Part shown: one piece after another, positions 38,246 to 45,901 of the stretch
Position numbering within the stretch: the first letter of the stretch is position 1
How the letters are laid out: each line of letters begins with the position of its first letter
NCBI GenBank assembly: GCA_902778285.1
Contig: CACYXC010000035.1
Coordinates: 1-45,901, forward strand
From: Oscillospiraceae bacterium
Lineage (GTDB): Bacteria; Bacillota; Clostridia; Oscillospirales; Oscillospiraceae
Reading direction: 5' to 3'
DNA: 45,901 nucleotides
Notes under the pieces: generated by a model
What the model was told of the DNA's origin: nothing
Seen by the model: the letters and a program-made list of their open reading frames with translations, nothing else
The model's database searches: none
Position numbers and translations under genes: made by a program

Positions 38246-39457
38246 ATGAAGAGGACACTTGCATTTTTCTGCGCTCTGCTCCTGGTCTTTGCCGTGATGA
38301 GCGCGCCGGCCTCCGCCGCCGGGCAGTGGAAAGACATCATGAGCGTGCTCTGCGTCCCGGGCTGCACCGTTGCCCTGCGCATGGACGGCACGATCCTCTA
38401 TGCCGGCGATCCCTCCTTCCCCGCCTCCCGCGAGACGCAGGGCTGGTCGGAGGTCGAGTGGATCGAGACGCAGGAGAGCGGCAGATATCTGGTCGGTCAT
38501 ACCGCCGACGGCCGGGTGTTCCTGAGCCTGCTGCAGGACCCGGACGAGCAGTACGGCACGGTGTTCGACCAGGGCGACATCTCCGGCTGGAGCGACGTGT
38601 GGAAGGTCGTCATCAAGAACTGCCTGTGCCTCGGCCTGCGATATGACGGGCGCTTCTATACGGTATCCATCGGCGATGAGGCCTACGATGCGGCCAGCAT
38701 TGCCTGCAGCTGGACGCAGCCGCTTGCGGACATCGACACGGACGGCTATGGCCTGATCGTCGGGCTGCTGGACGATGGGGCCGTCCTCGCGACCGACACA
38801 CAGTTCCTGCTTGACAGCAGCGGATACTGGGGCGCGGGCTCCGTCAGCATGTCCGACCGGCGGCAGGTCAGCGCGATCTATTGCAGCGGCTGCGGCATCT
38901 ATGCCATCCGACCCGACACCGTACTTGGGCAGAACCGCGCCGGCTGGAATAATGTCGAGAGCCTGTATATCGCGCCGGACTCCATGTTCGGCCTGCGCCG
39001 GGACGGCATGGTCGCCGCGAATTTTGAGGACGAGTACTACCGCGGCGACTATCGTCTGCAGCAGGTCGGAAGCTGGCGGGACATTGTCGAGCTCGGCTTT
39101 GACGGCCTCTGGCGCTATGTGCCGGTCGGCCTGCGCGGCGACGGCACGATCGCCGCCGTCACCACCTTCGACGGCGTCGAGCCATACGGAGAATGGGATT
39201 TCAGCGGCTGGTCCGGCGTGTGCGAGCTCTTCAGCGGCTCCGACTACACCATCGGCCTGCGCGAAGACGGGACGCTCCTCGTCACCGGCGGCGAGTTTGG
39301 TACCGTGGACTACCTGCGGCAGCTTGCCGGCTGGCGCGACGTGCAGAGGATCTATCCCGCGCAGGGAGAATACACCGACCACATCGTCGCGCTCCTTTGG
39401 GACGGGACATTGCTCGCCGCGGGCGACAACAGCCGCGGCCAGTGCAGCGTGAACTGA
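38246..39457 (+). CDS. Secreted RCC1-like repeat protein
   Basis: This 403-residue protein has a Sec signal peptide ending ASAAGQ. It is then built of about seven to eight repeats of the RCC1/beta-propeller kind, each with a VALRMDGTILYAG or GLREDGTLLVTGG core and a W at the start of the strand (GWSEVEW, GWSDVWK, GWNNVES, SWRDIVE, GWSGVCE, GWRDVQR). It ends LLAAGDNSRGQCSVN, a typical RCC1 repeat. Such proteins make extracellular beta propellers for protein contacts. It has no anchor. AAGGAAGAG precedes the ATG. It ends the mutY-moaE operon before a strong terminator. Confidence 0.82.
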   Translation: MKRTLAFFCALLLVFAVMSAPASAAGQWKDIMSVLCVPGCTVALRMDGTILYAGDPSFPASRETQGWSEVEWIETQESGRYLVGHTADGRVFLSLLQDPDEQYGTVFDQGDISGWSDVWKVVIKNCLCLGLRYDGRFYTVSIGDEAYDAASIACSWTQPLADIDTDGYGLIVGLLDDGAVLATDTQFLLDSSGYWGAGSVSMSDRRQVSAIYCSGCGIYAIRPDTVLGQNRAGWNNVESLYIAPDSMFGLRRDGMVAANFEDEYYRGDYRLQQVGSWRDIVELGFDGLWRYVPVGLRGDGTIAAVTTFDGVEPYGEWDFSGWSGVCELFSGSDYTIGLREDGTLLVTGGEFGTVDYLRQLAGWRDVQRIYPAQGEYTDHIVALLWDGTLLAAGDNSRGQCSVN

Positions 39458-39470
39458 TACCGCGCCCGCC

Positions 39471-39514
39471 GGGGCGGCGGCCTTGTCGATCGGAGGCCGC
39501 CGCCCCGTTTTTTT
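39471..39514 (+). terminator. Terminator of the DUF1653-mutY-RCC1 operon
   Basis: A 12-bp GC-rich stem (arm GGGGCGGCGGCC) with a 12-base loop is followed by GTTTTTTT. Confidence 0.9.
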
Positions 39515-39543
39515 GTCTGCGCCGAAAAAATGCATGTTTCGGA

Positions 39544-39572
39544 TTTACACGGGGCATCTATTGTGATAAAAT
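39544..39572 (+). promoter_or_regulatory. Promoter of the secreted flavoprotein gene
   Basis: TTTACA (39544-39549) and TAAAAT (39567-39572) are 17 bases apart, about 45 bases before the start codon. Confidence 0.6.
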
Positions 39573-39616
39573 TATCATTGCGTCTGATATATATTTTTCT
39601 GAAAGGAAGGATGTAC

Positions 39617-41734
39617 ATGAAGAAAACATTAGCCATGCTGCTCTGCCTGGTCATGCTGCTGTCGACCGTTGGCGCGGCCGCCTTTGCCGAAGGGACCTAC
39701 ACCCCCGGCACCTATGTCGGCGAGGCCGAAGGCATGGGCAAGGTCATCGTCACGCTGACGGTGGATGAGAACGGCATCACCGGCGCGCAGCTCGACACCT
39801 CCGGCGAGACCGCCGCGATCGGCGGCGCGCACGATGAGGAGTTCATCGCGCAGCTGATGGAGAAGGGCGCCGAGATTGACGGCATTGCCGGCGCGTCCAT
39901 CACCAGCCACGCCATCCGTATCGCAGCCGGAAAGGCCCTGGCCCAGGCTGTCGGCGCCGAGGGCGGCGAGAAGACCCCCGTGGCCGACGGCACCTACAAC
40001 GCCAAGGCCCCGTCCTACGGCGTCATGAAGGAGATGGAGCTTGCCGTCACCTTCGAAAACAACGCCATCACCGGCATTGAGACCGTCTGCGCCGGCTCCG
40101 CCACGCAGGCCGACGAGGATGAGTACAGCCCGATCTACAAGACGGTCGAGGACTTCCTCTTCCCGCGCATCATCGAGGCGCAGAGCCTGGGCGTCGACAA
40201 CATCACCGGCGCCACCGTCTCCTCCAACGCGGCCAAGACCATCATCGCCAAGATCATTGACGAAAACGGCGGCAATTCCGACGAGTGGTACACCGACATC
40301 CCGAAGAGCGACGCCGTCGTGGAGCTCAAGGACTATGACGTGATCGTGGTCGGCCTCGGCGCCTCCGGCATGGCCTCATACATCAGTGCGGCCGAGAACG
40401 GCGCGACCGTCTTCGGCATGGAGGCCGCTGCCAAGGTCGGCGGCAACGGCACCAACACCGCGGGCCCCCTCGGCGTCAACCCGCCCCATCAGGTGGAGAA
40501 CAACGGCGGCGAGCCCTACGTGGACCCCGACGAGCTGTTCGAGGCCTGGATGGAGTACACCGACGGCGACGCCAAGGAGGAGATCGTCCGCCTCTTCATT
40601 GAGGAGTCCGGTCAGACCCTCGCCTGGCTTGCCGACAACTGGGGCTTCCAGTTCCTGCCCGGCATGTTCGCCTTCTATGACTATCACGGCTGGCCCCTGT
40701 GGACCATGTACATGGACAAGGACAACGCCTACAACAACGCCCTGACCGCGGCCAAGGCGATGAATGAGAAGAACGACTACGTGACGGAGCTCACCGCCAA
40801 ATCCCTCATCCTCGACGAGGAGGGCAATGTGATCGGCGTGGAGGCCGAGTACTACGACGGCACCGTCTACAAGGTCTACGGCGACTCCGTGATCATCGCC
40901 TCCGGCGGCTACATCGGCAACGCCGAGATGACGCAGGAGTACACCGGCGCCGTGTGGCACACCAAGGGCATGACCCAGTGCGACGGCTTCGGCATCCGTG
41001 AGTGCCTCAGGCTCGGCGGCGCGCTGTACAACCCGGACGTGGCGGTGGAAGACCACATCGCCGCGCTCGACACCATCATCCGCTCCGACGATTACTCCAA
41101 CGACGACAAGAGCATCCTGACCTCTCTGGTGCAGGATCTCAACTACCAGCTCATCGACTCGAAGGGCGAGAGCTTCGACGGCAACTACAATGGCCTGGGC
41201 ATCTCCTTCAACGCCTGGGAGGCCGGCGCCAACTACTACGTCCTCATCAATGAGGAGGAGTACAACTCCATCAAGGAAAACGGCCTGATCGCCTTCATCG
41301 CCCCGATGTTCTTCGGTCAGGGCGGCAGCTATGAGGAGGGCACTCCCGTCTCGAACCTCGACGAGATCATGGCCATGGGCCAGGCCTTCAACGACGTGTT
41401 CATCGCCGACTCTCTCGAGGATCTGGGCAATCAGCTCGGCTTTGAGATCAAGCTCGACGACGTGCACGGCCAGACCGAGGGCAAGATCTGGGCCATCAAG
41501 GGCGCCGCTTATGTCTACAGCACCTGCGGCGGCATGGACGTCGACACCAACATCAACCTCCTCAAGGAGGACGGCACGCCCGTCGAGAACGTCTACGTGG
41601 TCGGCAACGAGTCTCTGGGCACGCTCAACGAGTCCAACAAGGCCTACGTCACCTACGGCGGCTGCGCGCAGGGCTGGTCCCTGACCTCCGGCCGTCTGGC
41701 GGGCGCCAACGCCGCGGCGAAGTTCGCCGGCTGA
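39617..41734 (+). CDS. Sec-exported flavoprotein with two FMN domains and a FAD domain
   Basis: This 705-residue protein has a Sec signal peptide ending AAFAEGTY. Two FMN-binding domains follow, with covalent flavin motifs DGIAGAS (88-94) and DNITGAT (194-200). Then comes a fumarate-reductase-like FAD domain (VIVVGLGASGMA at 243-253). The FMN domains hand electrons from the membrane to the active site in this group of extracellular reductases. Two tandem FMN domains are less common than one. No lipobox or wall-sorting signal is seen. ATG 39617 is 6 bases after GAAAGGAAGG; ATG 39611 is too close to it. The acceptor cannot be named. Confidence 0.88.
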   Translation: MKKTLAMLLCLVMLLSTVGAAAFAEGTYTPGTYVGEAEGMGKVIVTLTVDENGITGAQLDTSGETAAIGGAHDEEFIAQLMEKGAEIDGIAGASITSHAIRIAAGKALAQAVGAEGGEKTPVADGTYNAKAPSYGVMKEMELAVTFENNAITGIETVCAGSATQADEDEYSPIYKTVEDFLFPRIIEAQSLGVDNITGATVSSNAAKTIIAKIIDENGGNSDEWYTDIPKSDAVVELKDYDVIVVGLGASGMASYISAAENGATVFGMEAAAKVGGNGTNTAGPLGVNPPHQVENNGGEPYVDPDELFEAWMEYTDGDAKEEIVRLFIEESGQTLAWLADNWGFQFLPGMFAFYDYHGWPLWTMYMDKDNAYNNALTAAKAMNEKNDYVTELTAKSLILDEEGNVIGVEAEYYDGTVYKVYGDSVIIASGGYIGNAEMTQEYTGAVWHTKGMTQCDGFGIRECLRLGGALYNPDVAVEDHIAALDTIIRSDDYSNDDKSILTSLVQDLNYQLIDSKGESFDGNYNGLGISFNAWEAGANYYVLINEEEYNSIKENGLIAFIAPMFFGQGGSYEEGTPVSNLDEIMAMGQAFNDVFIADSLEDLGNQLGFEIKLDDVHGQTEGKIWAIKGAAYVYSTCGGMDVDTNINLLKEDGTPVENVYVVGNESLGTLNESNKAYVTYGGCAQGWSLTSGRLAGANAAAKFAG

Positions 41735-41772
41735 GGCAAAATCCCCTGACCACACATCCCCGGCATCATAAA

Positions 41773-41946
41773 AGCAGGTCCCGCCTCGGCGGGACCTGCT
41801 CAAGCTGTCGACAAAGTGTCGACAGCTTGAGAGGCAAAAATGGGAACTTCCGAAAAAGCTCCCATTTTTGCACAGATTGTACCGCGAAAGGGGATTGTAT
41901 GGGTTTGTCTACAGTCTGAGCAGGTCCCGCTGATGCGGGACCTGCT
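41773..41946. repeat. Family A element A6 with duplicated terminator hairpin
   Basis: The stem AGCAGGTCCCGC/GCGGGACCTGCT flanks a 118-base core, at 41773-41800 and 41919-41946. Here the two copies differ only in the loop (CTCG against TGAT). The core has the CAAGCTGTCGACA palindrome, the AAAAATGGGAACTT hairpin and GTTTGTCTACAGTCTG at its end. It follows the flavoprotein gene in the same orientation. Confidence 0.87.
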
Positions 41947-41951
41947 TTTCG
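41919..41951 (+). terminator. Terminator of the secreted flavoprotein gene
   Basis: The downstream hairpin copy (12-bp stem) is followed by TTTTC. Confidence 0.6.
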
Positions 41952-41986
41952 TCGCAGATCTATCGCGGAGATTATCATAGATGATT

Positions 41987-42014
41987 TGAAACCGATGTTG
42001 CTTTTTGTCGTATA
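41987..42014 (+). promoter_or_regulatory. ECF-type promoter of the sigma factor operon
   Basis: TGAAAC (41987-41992) and CGTATA (42009-42014) are 16 bases apart. This matches the consensus of ECF sigma factors such as sigma-W (TGAAAC, N16, CGTA). The operon encodes an ECF sigma factor, so autoregulation is likely. Confidence 0.65.
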
Positions 42015-42106
42015 TAGGGGTGAGAGCTCTCATACGAAAACGCGATGATACGGTCAGGCTTTCTCCGGGCATGTCGGGTTTTCGTAAAAAACAAAGGAGG
42101 TTCAGT

Positions 42107-42673
42107 ATGGAAGACGGACAAATAGTTGATCTGTACTGGCAGCGTTCCGACCTGGCCATATCGGAAACGAATCGGAAATACGGCAGATACTGCCACAGCA
42201 TCGCCTATCACATTTGCGGTCTGGACGAGGACGCGGAGGAGTGCGTCAACGACACCTGGCTGCGCGCCTGGAACCTGATGCCCGATCAGCGCCCCGGCGC
42301 CCTGTCGGCATTTCTCGGCCGTATCACCCGAAATCTCGCCCTTGACCGCATCAAGGCGAAAAACAGACAAAAGCGCGGCGGAGGCGAAGCGCTTCTTGCC
42401 CTGGACGAACTGGAAGAGTGCATCCCCGGCGGGACGAACCCGGAGCAGGTTCTGGAGGAAAAAGAGCTGGCAAACGCCATCGGCAGCTTTGTTTCCGACC
42501 TGCAGCAGACGGAGAAGGTCATTTTTGTGCTGCGATACTTCTATGTGGCACCCATCGAGGAAATTGCGGAAAGGCTGCAATGCAGCAAGGCGAAAATCAA
42601 AAGCAGCCTGTTTCGCACACGAAACAAACTGCGGGTTTTCCTGCAGGAGGAGGGCTTATGTACAGTGCGCTAA
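42107..42673 (+). CDS. ECF-type RNA polymerase sigma factor
   Basis: This 188-residue protein has sigma region 2 (YGRYCHSIAYHICGLDEDAEECVNDTWLRAWN, then FLGRITRNLALDRIKA) and region 4 (IEEIAERLQCSKAKIKSSLFRTRNKL). It is an ECF sigma factor. Its gene is preceded by a sigma-W-like promoter and followed by an overlapping gene for a membrane protein, the usual sigma/anti-sigma layout. AAGGAGG is 7 bases before ATG 42107. Confidence 0.9.
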   Translation: MEDGQIVDLYWQRSDLAISETNRKYGRYCHSIAYHICGLDEDAEECVNDTWLRAWNLMPDQRPGALSAFLGRITRNLALDRIKAKNRQKRGGGEALLALDELEECIPGGTNPEQVLEEKELANAIGSFVSDLQQTEKVIFVLRYFYVAPIEEIAERLQCSKAKIKSSLFRTRNKLRVFLQEEGLCTVR

Positions 42674-43938
42674 CGCTTCTGCGCGCCATGAACGGCATTC
42701 ATGAGGAGGATGTGATCATGGCCGGAAAAATCTATTATCAACAGAAAAAGCGCGGAAACGCGCGGAAAATCATTCAGTTGACGCTGCTGGCGGCAGTGCT
42801 GGTGAGCCTGCTGTCCGTTGCGGCCTACGCCTCGGGCTTTCTCGGCTCACGGGCGATCGTGATCCCGGAGACCGCGGCGGAAGCAATCGAAACCGCCGTC
42901 CCCGCCGCACAGCCGCAGGCAATGCTGGAGGAGACGGAAAACAGCAAGGCGCTTGTATCCCTCTCGCAGCCGCAGGCCGTGCCCGAGGAGCTGGACGGCG
43001 CGGTCCGGGAAAAGGTGGAAAACGCCCGGGCGGCCTGGGACGAGTGGCAGAGCTGGCGGAAAGAAAACCTGCCGCAGATGCCGGAGGTCTTCTCCCCAGT
43101 GGAGGGCGCCGCGATCGTAAACTATGTGGACAACGGGGACGGGAGCGCCACGGTCTCCTACTACGGAAAGGACGCACTTGAGCTGATGCAGCCCGGAACG
43201 GACGGCGGGGAGCCGGATTTCTCCGCCGCGACGCCGATCGAAATCCGCACCGCGACGGCAGAGGAAATGGCGCAGCGCGAAAAGTGGCTTGAATACGCTG
43301 GGCTCAGCTACGGCGACTACGACTTCAACTATGACATTCACACCGCCGAGGAGGCTGCCAGGCTGGAGGAGATCGCCGCCAAATACGGCCTGTCTCTGCG
43401 CAAACGCAGCACGCTCCTCTGGAGCAGGGAGACTGTCGAAGAAACCGATGCGGAGATGAACGCAAAATACGGGACCGATCTGCACACCGACACCAGCGAC
43501 CCGCGTTTTCTCAGCAATCGCGAGCTCTGCGAGCGCGTTTCGGAAAACGCCTGTCACGGGAGCCTGTTCCGCGAGATCCCGCGCGGCTTTGACAAGGTCT
43601 ACTATTTCGACGAGGGCAGCTTCTGCGTCAGCTACGATCAGGAACTCTCTGACGGACGGCGCCTGCGCTGCTACGGCTACAACTCCATGTATGCGACGCT
43701 CTCCAGCGGCCGCGAGGTGGTGACGCAGATCGAAGATCCGGAGAGCTTCCCGGTCAGGACGCACACCGCGCCGGACGGCACGGAGCTGACGATCCTGCAG
43801 AAGGACAACGAGGCCTTCCTGTATGTCTACCTCCCCGACTCCTTCTTTGAGATGCACCTCTGGAGCGAGAACGCGCTTTCCGACGCAGATGTGGACGCCG
43901 CCGCAGACAACCTGAACTACAGCAATATCGGCAAATAA
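42658..43938 (+). CDS. Membrane protein, likely anti-sigma partner
   Basis: This 426-residue protein has a short cytoplasmic N-terminus (LLRAMNGIHEEDVI, the pattern seen in proteins encoded after Clostridia ECF sigma genes), one membrane helix (about 39-58) and a large outer part. The outer part has an Ala/Glu-rich spacer (about 70-120) and an unrecognised domain, possibly DUF4367-like at the C-terminus. It overlaps the sigma gene by 16 bases. AGGAGG is 6 bases before ATG 42658; a second good start at 42718 would remove the N-terminal motif. It probably holds the sigma factor until an envelope signal is sensed. Confidence 0.7.
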   Translation: MYSALTLLRAMNGIHEEDVIMAGKIYYQQKKRGNARKIIQLTLLAAVLVSLLSVAAYASGFLGSRAIVIPETAAEAIETAVPAAQPQAMLEETENSKALVSLSQPQAVPEELDGAVREKVENARAAWDEWQSWRKENLPQMPEVFSPVEGAAIVNYVDNGDGSATVSYYGKDALELMQPGTDGGEPDFSAATPIEIRTATAEEMAQREKWLEYAGLSYGDYDFNYDIHTAEEAARLEEIAAKYGLSLRKRSTLLWSRETVEETDAEMNAKYGTDLHTDTSDPRFLSNRELCERVSENACHGSLFREIPRGFDKVYYFDEGSFCVSYDQELSDGRRLRCYGYNSMYATLSSGREVVTQIEDPESFPVRTHTAPDGTELTILQKDNEAFLYVYLPDSFFEMHLWSENALSDADVDAAADNLNYSNIGK

Positions 43939-43954
43939 AAAAAGAGAAGCACCT

Positions 43955-43995
43955 GAGCCCGCTGCTCCCGCAGGGAAAAGCGGGCTCCGTTTTTT
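43955..43995 (+). terminator. Terminator of the sigma/anti-sigma operon
   Basis: Arms GAGCCCGCT (43955-43963) and AGCGGGCTC (43979-43987) are followed by CGTTTTTT. Confidence 0.85.
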
Positions 43996-44021
43996 GTGTG
44001 GTAATTCCCGGCGTGCCGGTG

Positions 44022-44027
44022 TATAAT
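44022..44027 (+). promoter_or_regulatory. -10 box before the acetyltransferase gene
   Basis: TATAAT lies about 79 bases before the chosen start, close to the preceding terminator. A good -35 box is not seen. Confidence 0.35.
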
Positions 44028-44105
44028 CGTTTTATCATAAACCGCTTGATGCTGCGGGGATGTAGGGAAGGCCCCGGCGAACCGGGAACCGTGAGGACAA
44101 AGGCT

Positions 44106-44777
44106 GTGAACTATAAGGTAATTGACAGAGAGACATACTACCGGAAAGGCGTGTTCCGCCATTTTTCCGAAGACTGCAAATGCTCGACTTCCATGACGGC
44201 GAGGATCGACGTTACGGATCTCGCCGCATATTCCAAGAAGACGGGGACAAAGTTTTATATCAACTTCCTGTATATCCTCTCAAAGGTGTTGAATTCCCGC
44301 GAAGATTACAGGATGGGATATCTCTGGCAGACGGATGAGCTGATCTGCTATGATGTGATCCATCCGACGCAGTATGTTTTCCATGAGGATACGGAGACCT
44401 GCACGCCCGTCTATACGGAATACTGCGAGGACTATGATACGTTTTACGCCCATGCCCTGAACGATGTGGAGCAGGCGAAGAAGACGCGGGAATACGGACT
44501 GGATCCGGCGAATCACCCGAATTGGTTTGACGCCTCCTATATCTCATGGCTTTCCTATGACTCTTTGCATATCGAGCTGCCGGACGGCTATCTGTATTTC
44601 TCCCCCATTGTCAATTGGGGTAAATATCGGGAGGAAAACGGCAGGCTCGTCATGCCTGTCACCGTCCGATTGAATCACGCGATCGCCGACGGCTATCTGC
44701 TTGCGAACGTATTTCGTCTGCTGCAGCGGGAAATCGAGGCGTTCGTAAAGAGGCAGGCGCCGCCGTCGGCGCGCTGA
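44106..44777 (+). CDS. Chloramphenicol acetyltransferase (CatA) family protein
   Basis: This 223-residue protein matches type A chloramphenicol acetyltransferases in length (usual 210-220) and sequence. It has YKVIDRETYYRKGVFRHF at the start, CSTSMTARIDVTDL, and the catalytic His in RLNHAIADGYLLA (HxxxDG). The reaction is acetyl transfer from acetyl-CoA. The start is GTG 44106 with GAGGA 8 bases upstream; GTG 44091 is possible. Its base composition is nearer 50% G+C than the surrounding 62%, which suggests recent transfer. The substrate may not be chloramphenicol, since many gut members of the family have no resistance role. Confidence 0.82.
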   Translation: MNYKVIDRETYYRKGVFRHFSEDCKCSTSMTARIDVTDLAAYSKKTGTKFYINFLYILSKVLNSREDYRMGYLWQTDELICYDVIHPTQYVFHEDTETCTPVYTEYCEDYDTFYAHALNDVEQAKKTREYGLDPANHPNWFDASYISWLSYDSLHIELPDGYLYFSPIVNWGKYREENGRLVMPVTVRLNHAIADGYLLANVFRLLQREIEAFVKRQAPPSAR

Positions 44778-44937
44778 GCCTCCCGGGCGATCTGAGCTCC
44801 CTGTATGGGTGATTGACCCTTCTCTGCTTCCCGCTCGCTTATGCGGGGATTCTGTATGACGACCTCGAAAAAAGAGAGAAAGGAACCCGCTTTCACAGAA
44901 ACAGTTCAAGGCGGTTTGAAACGGCATGGAACGGCAA

Positions 44938-44970
44938 GGCACTCTGCGAACTGCAGAGTGCCGTTTTTTT
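44938..44970 (+). terminator. Terminator of the acetyltransferase gene
   Basis: The stem GGCACTCTGC/GCAGAGTGCC with loop GAACT is followed by GTTTTTTT. Almost the same hairpin occurs again at 45778-45802. The 160 bases between the acetyltransferase and this hairpin show nothing recognisable. Confidence 0.85.
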
Positions 44971-45033
44971 AGTGGAAATATCCGTGGTGATGGTGTACTA
45001 TATTTGAGATACTATATTTGTAGAGGTAATACC

Positions 45034-45759
45034 TTGGAGCCCTGCTTGGTAAAAACGCGAAACAGAAAGGCCATAGTTGCAAAGGTCTTTTTATTCTTTG
45101 TTTTAATACTCATACCTGCAATCTTTCTTGCAGGCTGTTCGACAGATCGGGATAAACCCGCATTTCCTGATCAAGCAGAGCCTCAAGTGTCGGAAAGCAC
45201 TCCAGTTACAGATCTGCCGTCGGAAAACCAGGACACGTCGGTTAGTGACGTTGTGTTGGTATCACACGAAGCAAATGTTGGTAATCGGCGGCTCACAATA
45301 ACTGCGTTGGGACTTGAGCGCCAGGATGGAATTGACGGGTGCGGTATCAAAACACTCAACATCTTTGAGGGCAGTGATCTTATTCAAACTATCAACATAT
45401 CCGAGGCGATAGAACGAGACGGCGTCTCCGGCGCTATTGGCTATGGCTATACGGAAGCGTGGGATAAGGAAAGCTCATTCTATACACAAGACATCAGTTT
45501 TGATGGTTATGAGGATCTTGTTGTCATGGGATGGATTCCAAACAATACCACTCCATACTATTGTTATCTTTGGAATACAGACCTTGAGCAGTATGAGTAT
45601 GCTTTTATGCTGCAGGGACTAAGCATAGATACCGTTAACAAGGAGATCATTTCAGAATATCGATACTCCGGCGAAAATTATGAATATCGATATGATCATT
45701 ACCGTTTTAATGATGATGGAGAATTGGTTCTTGTAGATCGAGTCGTTAATACACAGTGA
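45034..45759 (+). CDS. Low-GC lipoprotein with XAC2610-like domain
   Basis: This protein of about 241 residues has a lipoprotein signal with lipobox LAGC after a long hydrophobic stretch (KVFLFFVLILIPAIF). The C-terminal part has DISFDGYEDLVV and YYCYLWNTDLEQYEYAF, the pattern of XAC2610-like proteins. The start is probably TTG 45034, with AGAGGT 6 bases upstream; TTG 45046 is an alternative. The gene has about 43% G+C against 62% around it and codons rich in A/T, so it was acquired. It is bracketed by two copies of one terminator hairpin. No function is known. Confidence 0.7.
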   Translation: MEPCLVKTRNRKAIVAKVFLFFVLILIPAIFLAGCSTDRDKPAFPDQAEPQVSESTPVTDLPSENQDTSVSDVVLVSHEANVGNRRLTITALGLERQDGIDGCGIKTLNIFEGSDLIQTINISEAIERDGVSGAIGYGYTEAWDKESSFYTQDISFDGYEDLVVMGWIPNNTTPYYCYLWNTDLEQYEYAFMLQGLSIDTVNKEIISEYRYSGENYEYRYDHYRFNDDGELVLVDRVVNTQ

Positions 45760-45777
45760 CCTTCAAAACCGCGCAAG

Positions 45778-45901
45778 GCACTCTGCGAGCTGCAGAGTGC
45801 CGCAAGCTGTCGACAAAGTGTCGACAGCTTGAAAATCAAAAATGACAACTCCCCAAAAAGTTCTCATTTTTGAGTATATCAATCGCGAGAGGGAATAACC
45901 A
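45778..45901. repeat. Family A element A7, truncated by the window end
   Basis: A hairpin (stem GGCACTCTGC/GCAGAGTGCC) at 45778-45802 is followed by the family A core: the CAAGCTGTCGACA palindrome, a diverged AAAAATGACAACT hairpin and CGCGAGAGGGAATAACCA at the window end. The downstream hairpin copy would lie beyond the window. Confidence 0.8.

Noticed and set aside
44813-45007. Small open frame between the acetyltransferase and the low-GC lipoprotein
   Set aside because: It crosses the terminator hairpin and T-run, lacks a ribosome-binding site and has no recognisable sequence.

Overview
The window is about 62% GC and carries dense, well-spaced bacterial genes with strong AGGAGG-type ribosome-binding sites. 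The gene content suggests an anaerobic Clostridia member, probably an Oscillospirales-like gut bacterium. Evidence: Tat- or Sec-exported flavin reductases, an EFR1-type flavodoxin/ferredoxin, an NHLM/PCAT-type peptide exporter, a LysR regulator beside a fumarate-reductase-like flavoprotein, an ECF sigma factor with a sigma-W-like promoter, and G+C-rich repeats of kinds common in gut Firmicutes. This placement is an inference. There are no rRNA or tRNA genes, no CRISPR array, no prophage and no recognisable transposase gene.

Layout. 1-700: intergenic repeats and hairpins. 737-4542: a DUF362 iron-sulfur protein, then a MoxR ATPase and VWA protein pair. 4631-6844: a Tat-exported old-yellow-enzyme/TMADH-type flavoprotein. 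7212-8848: a lipoprotein with a Pro-Thr-rich linker and a VanX-type D-Ala-D-Ala dipeptidase. 9245-18965: an export locus. It has three small double-glycine-leader proteins (tandem CW_7/Cpl-7 repeats, a LysM domain, and a beta-rich domain), an XRE-receiver fusion regulator, a shortened membrane-fusion protein, a C39-peptidase ABC exporter, its degenerate partner ABC protein, and an ABCG-like ATPase and permease pair. 19420-20511: a HemW-like protein that has lost its radical-SAM cysteines. 20615-24157: a Tat flavoprotein with a collagen-like tail, divergent from a LysR regulator. 24504-28248: a FecBCD-type uptake operon ending in a methyltransferase. 28568-29350: EFR1 protein. 29420-36125: an F1Fo ATP synthase operon in which b, delta and alpha are fused in one 751-residue chain. 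36284-39457: DUF1653, Smr, MutY, MoaE-like and RCC1-like genes. 39617-41734: a secreted flavoprotein with two FMN domains. 42107-43938: ECF sigma factor and a membrane anti-sigma-like partner. 44106-44777: a CatA-type acetyltransferase. 45034-45759: a low-GC lipoprotein.

Two themes stand out. First, a peptidase-containing exporter is paired with substrates whose mature parts look like peptidoglycan- or surface-binding modules, not bacteriocins. Second, a structured MITE-like element (family A) sits directly after transcription-terminator hairpins, always in the same orientation as the upstream gene, with the whole locus-specific hairpin duplicated on its other side. A second inverted-repeat family (B) occurs three times. 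The exported flavoproteins, the EFR1 protein and the ATP synthase fit anaerobic respiration on small organic acceptors, but no acceptor can be named from sequence.
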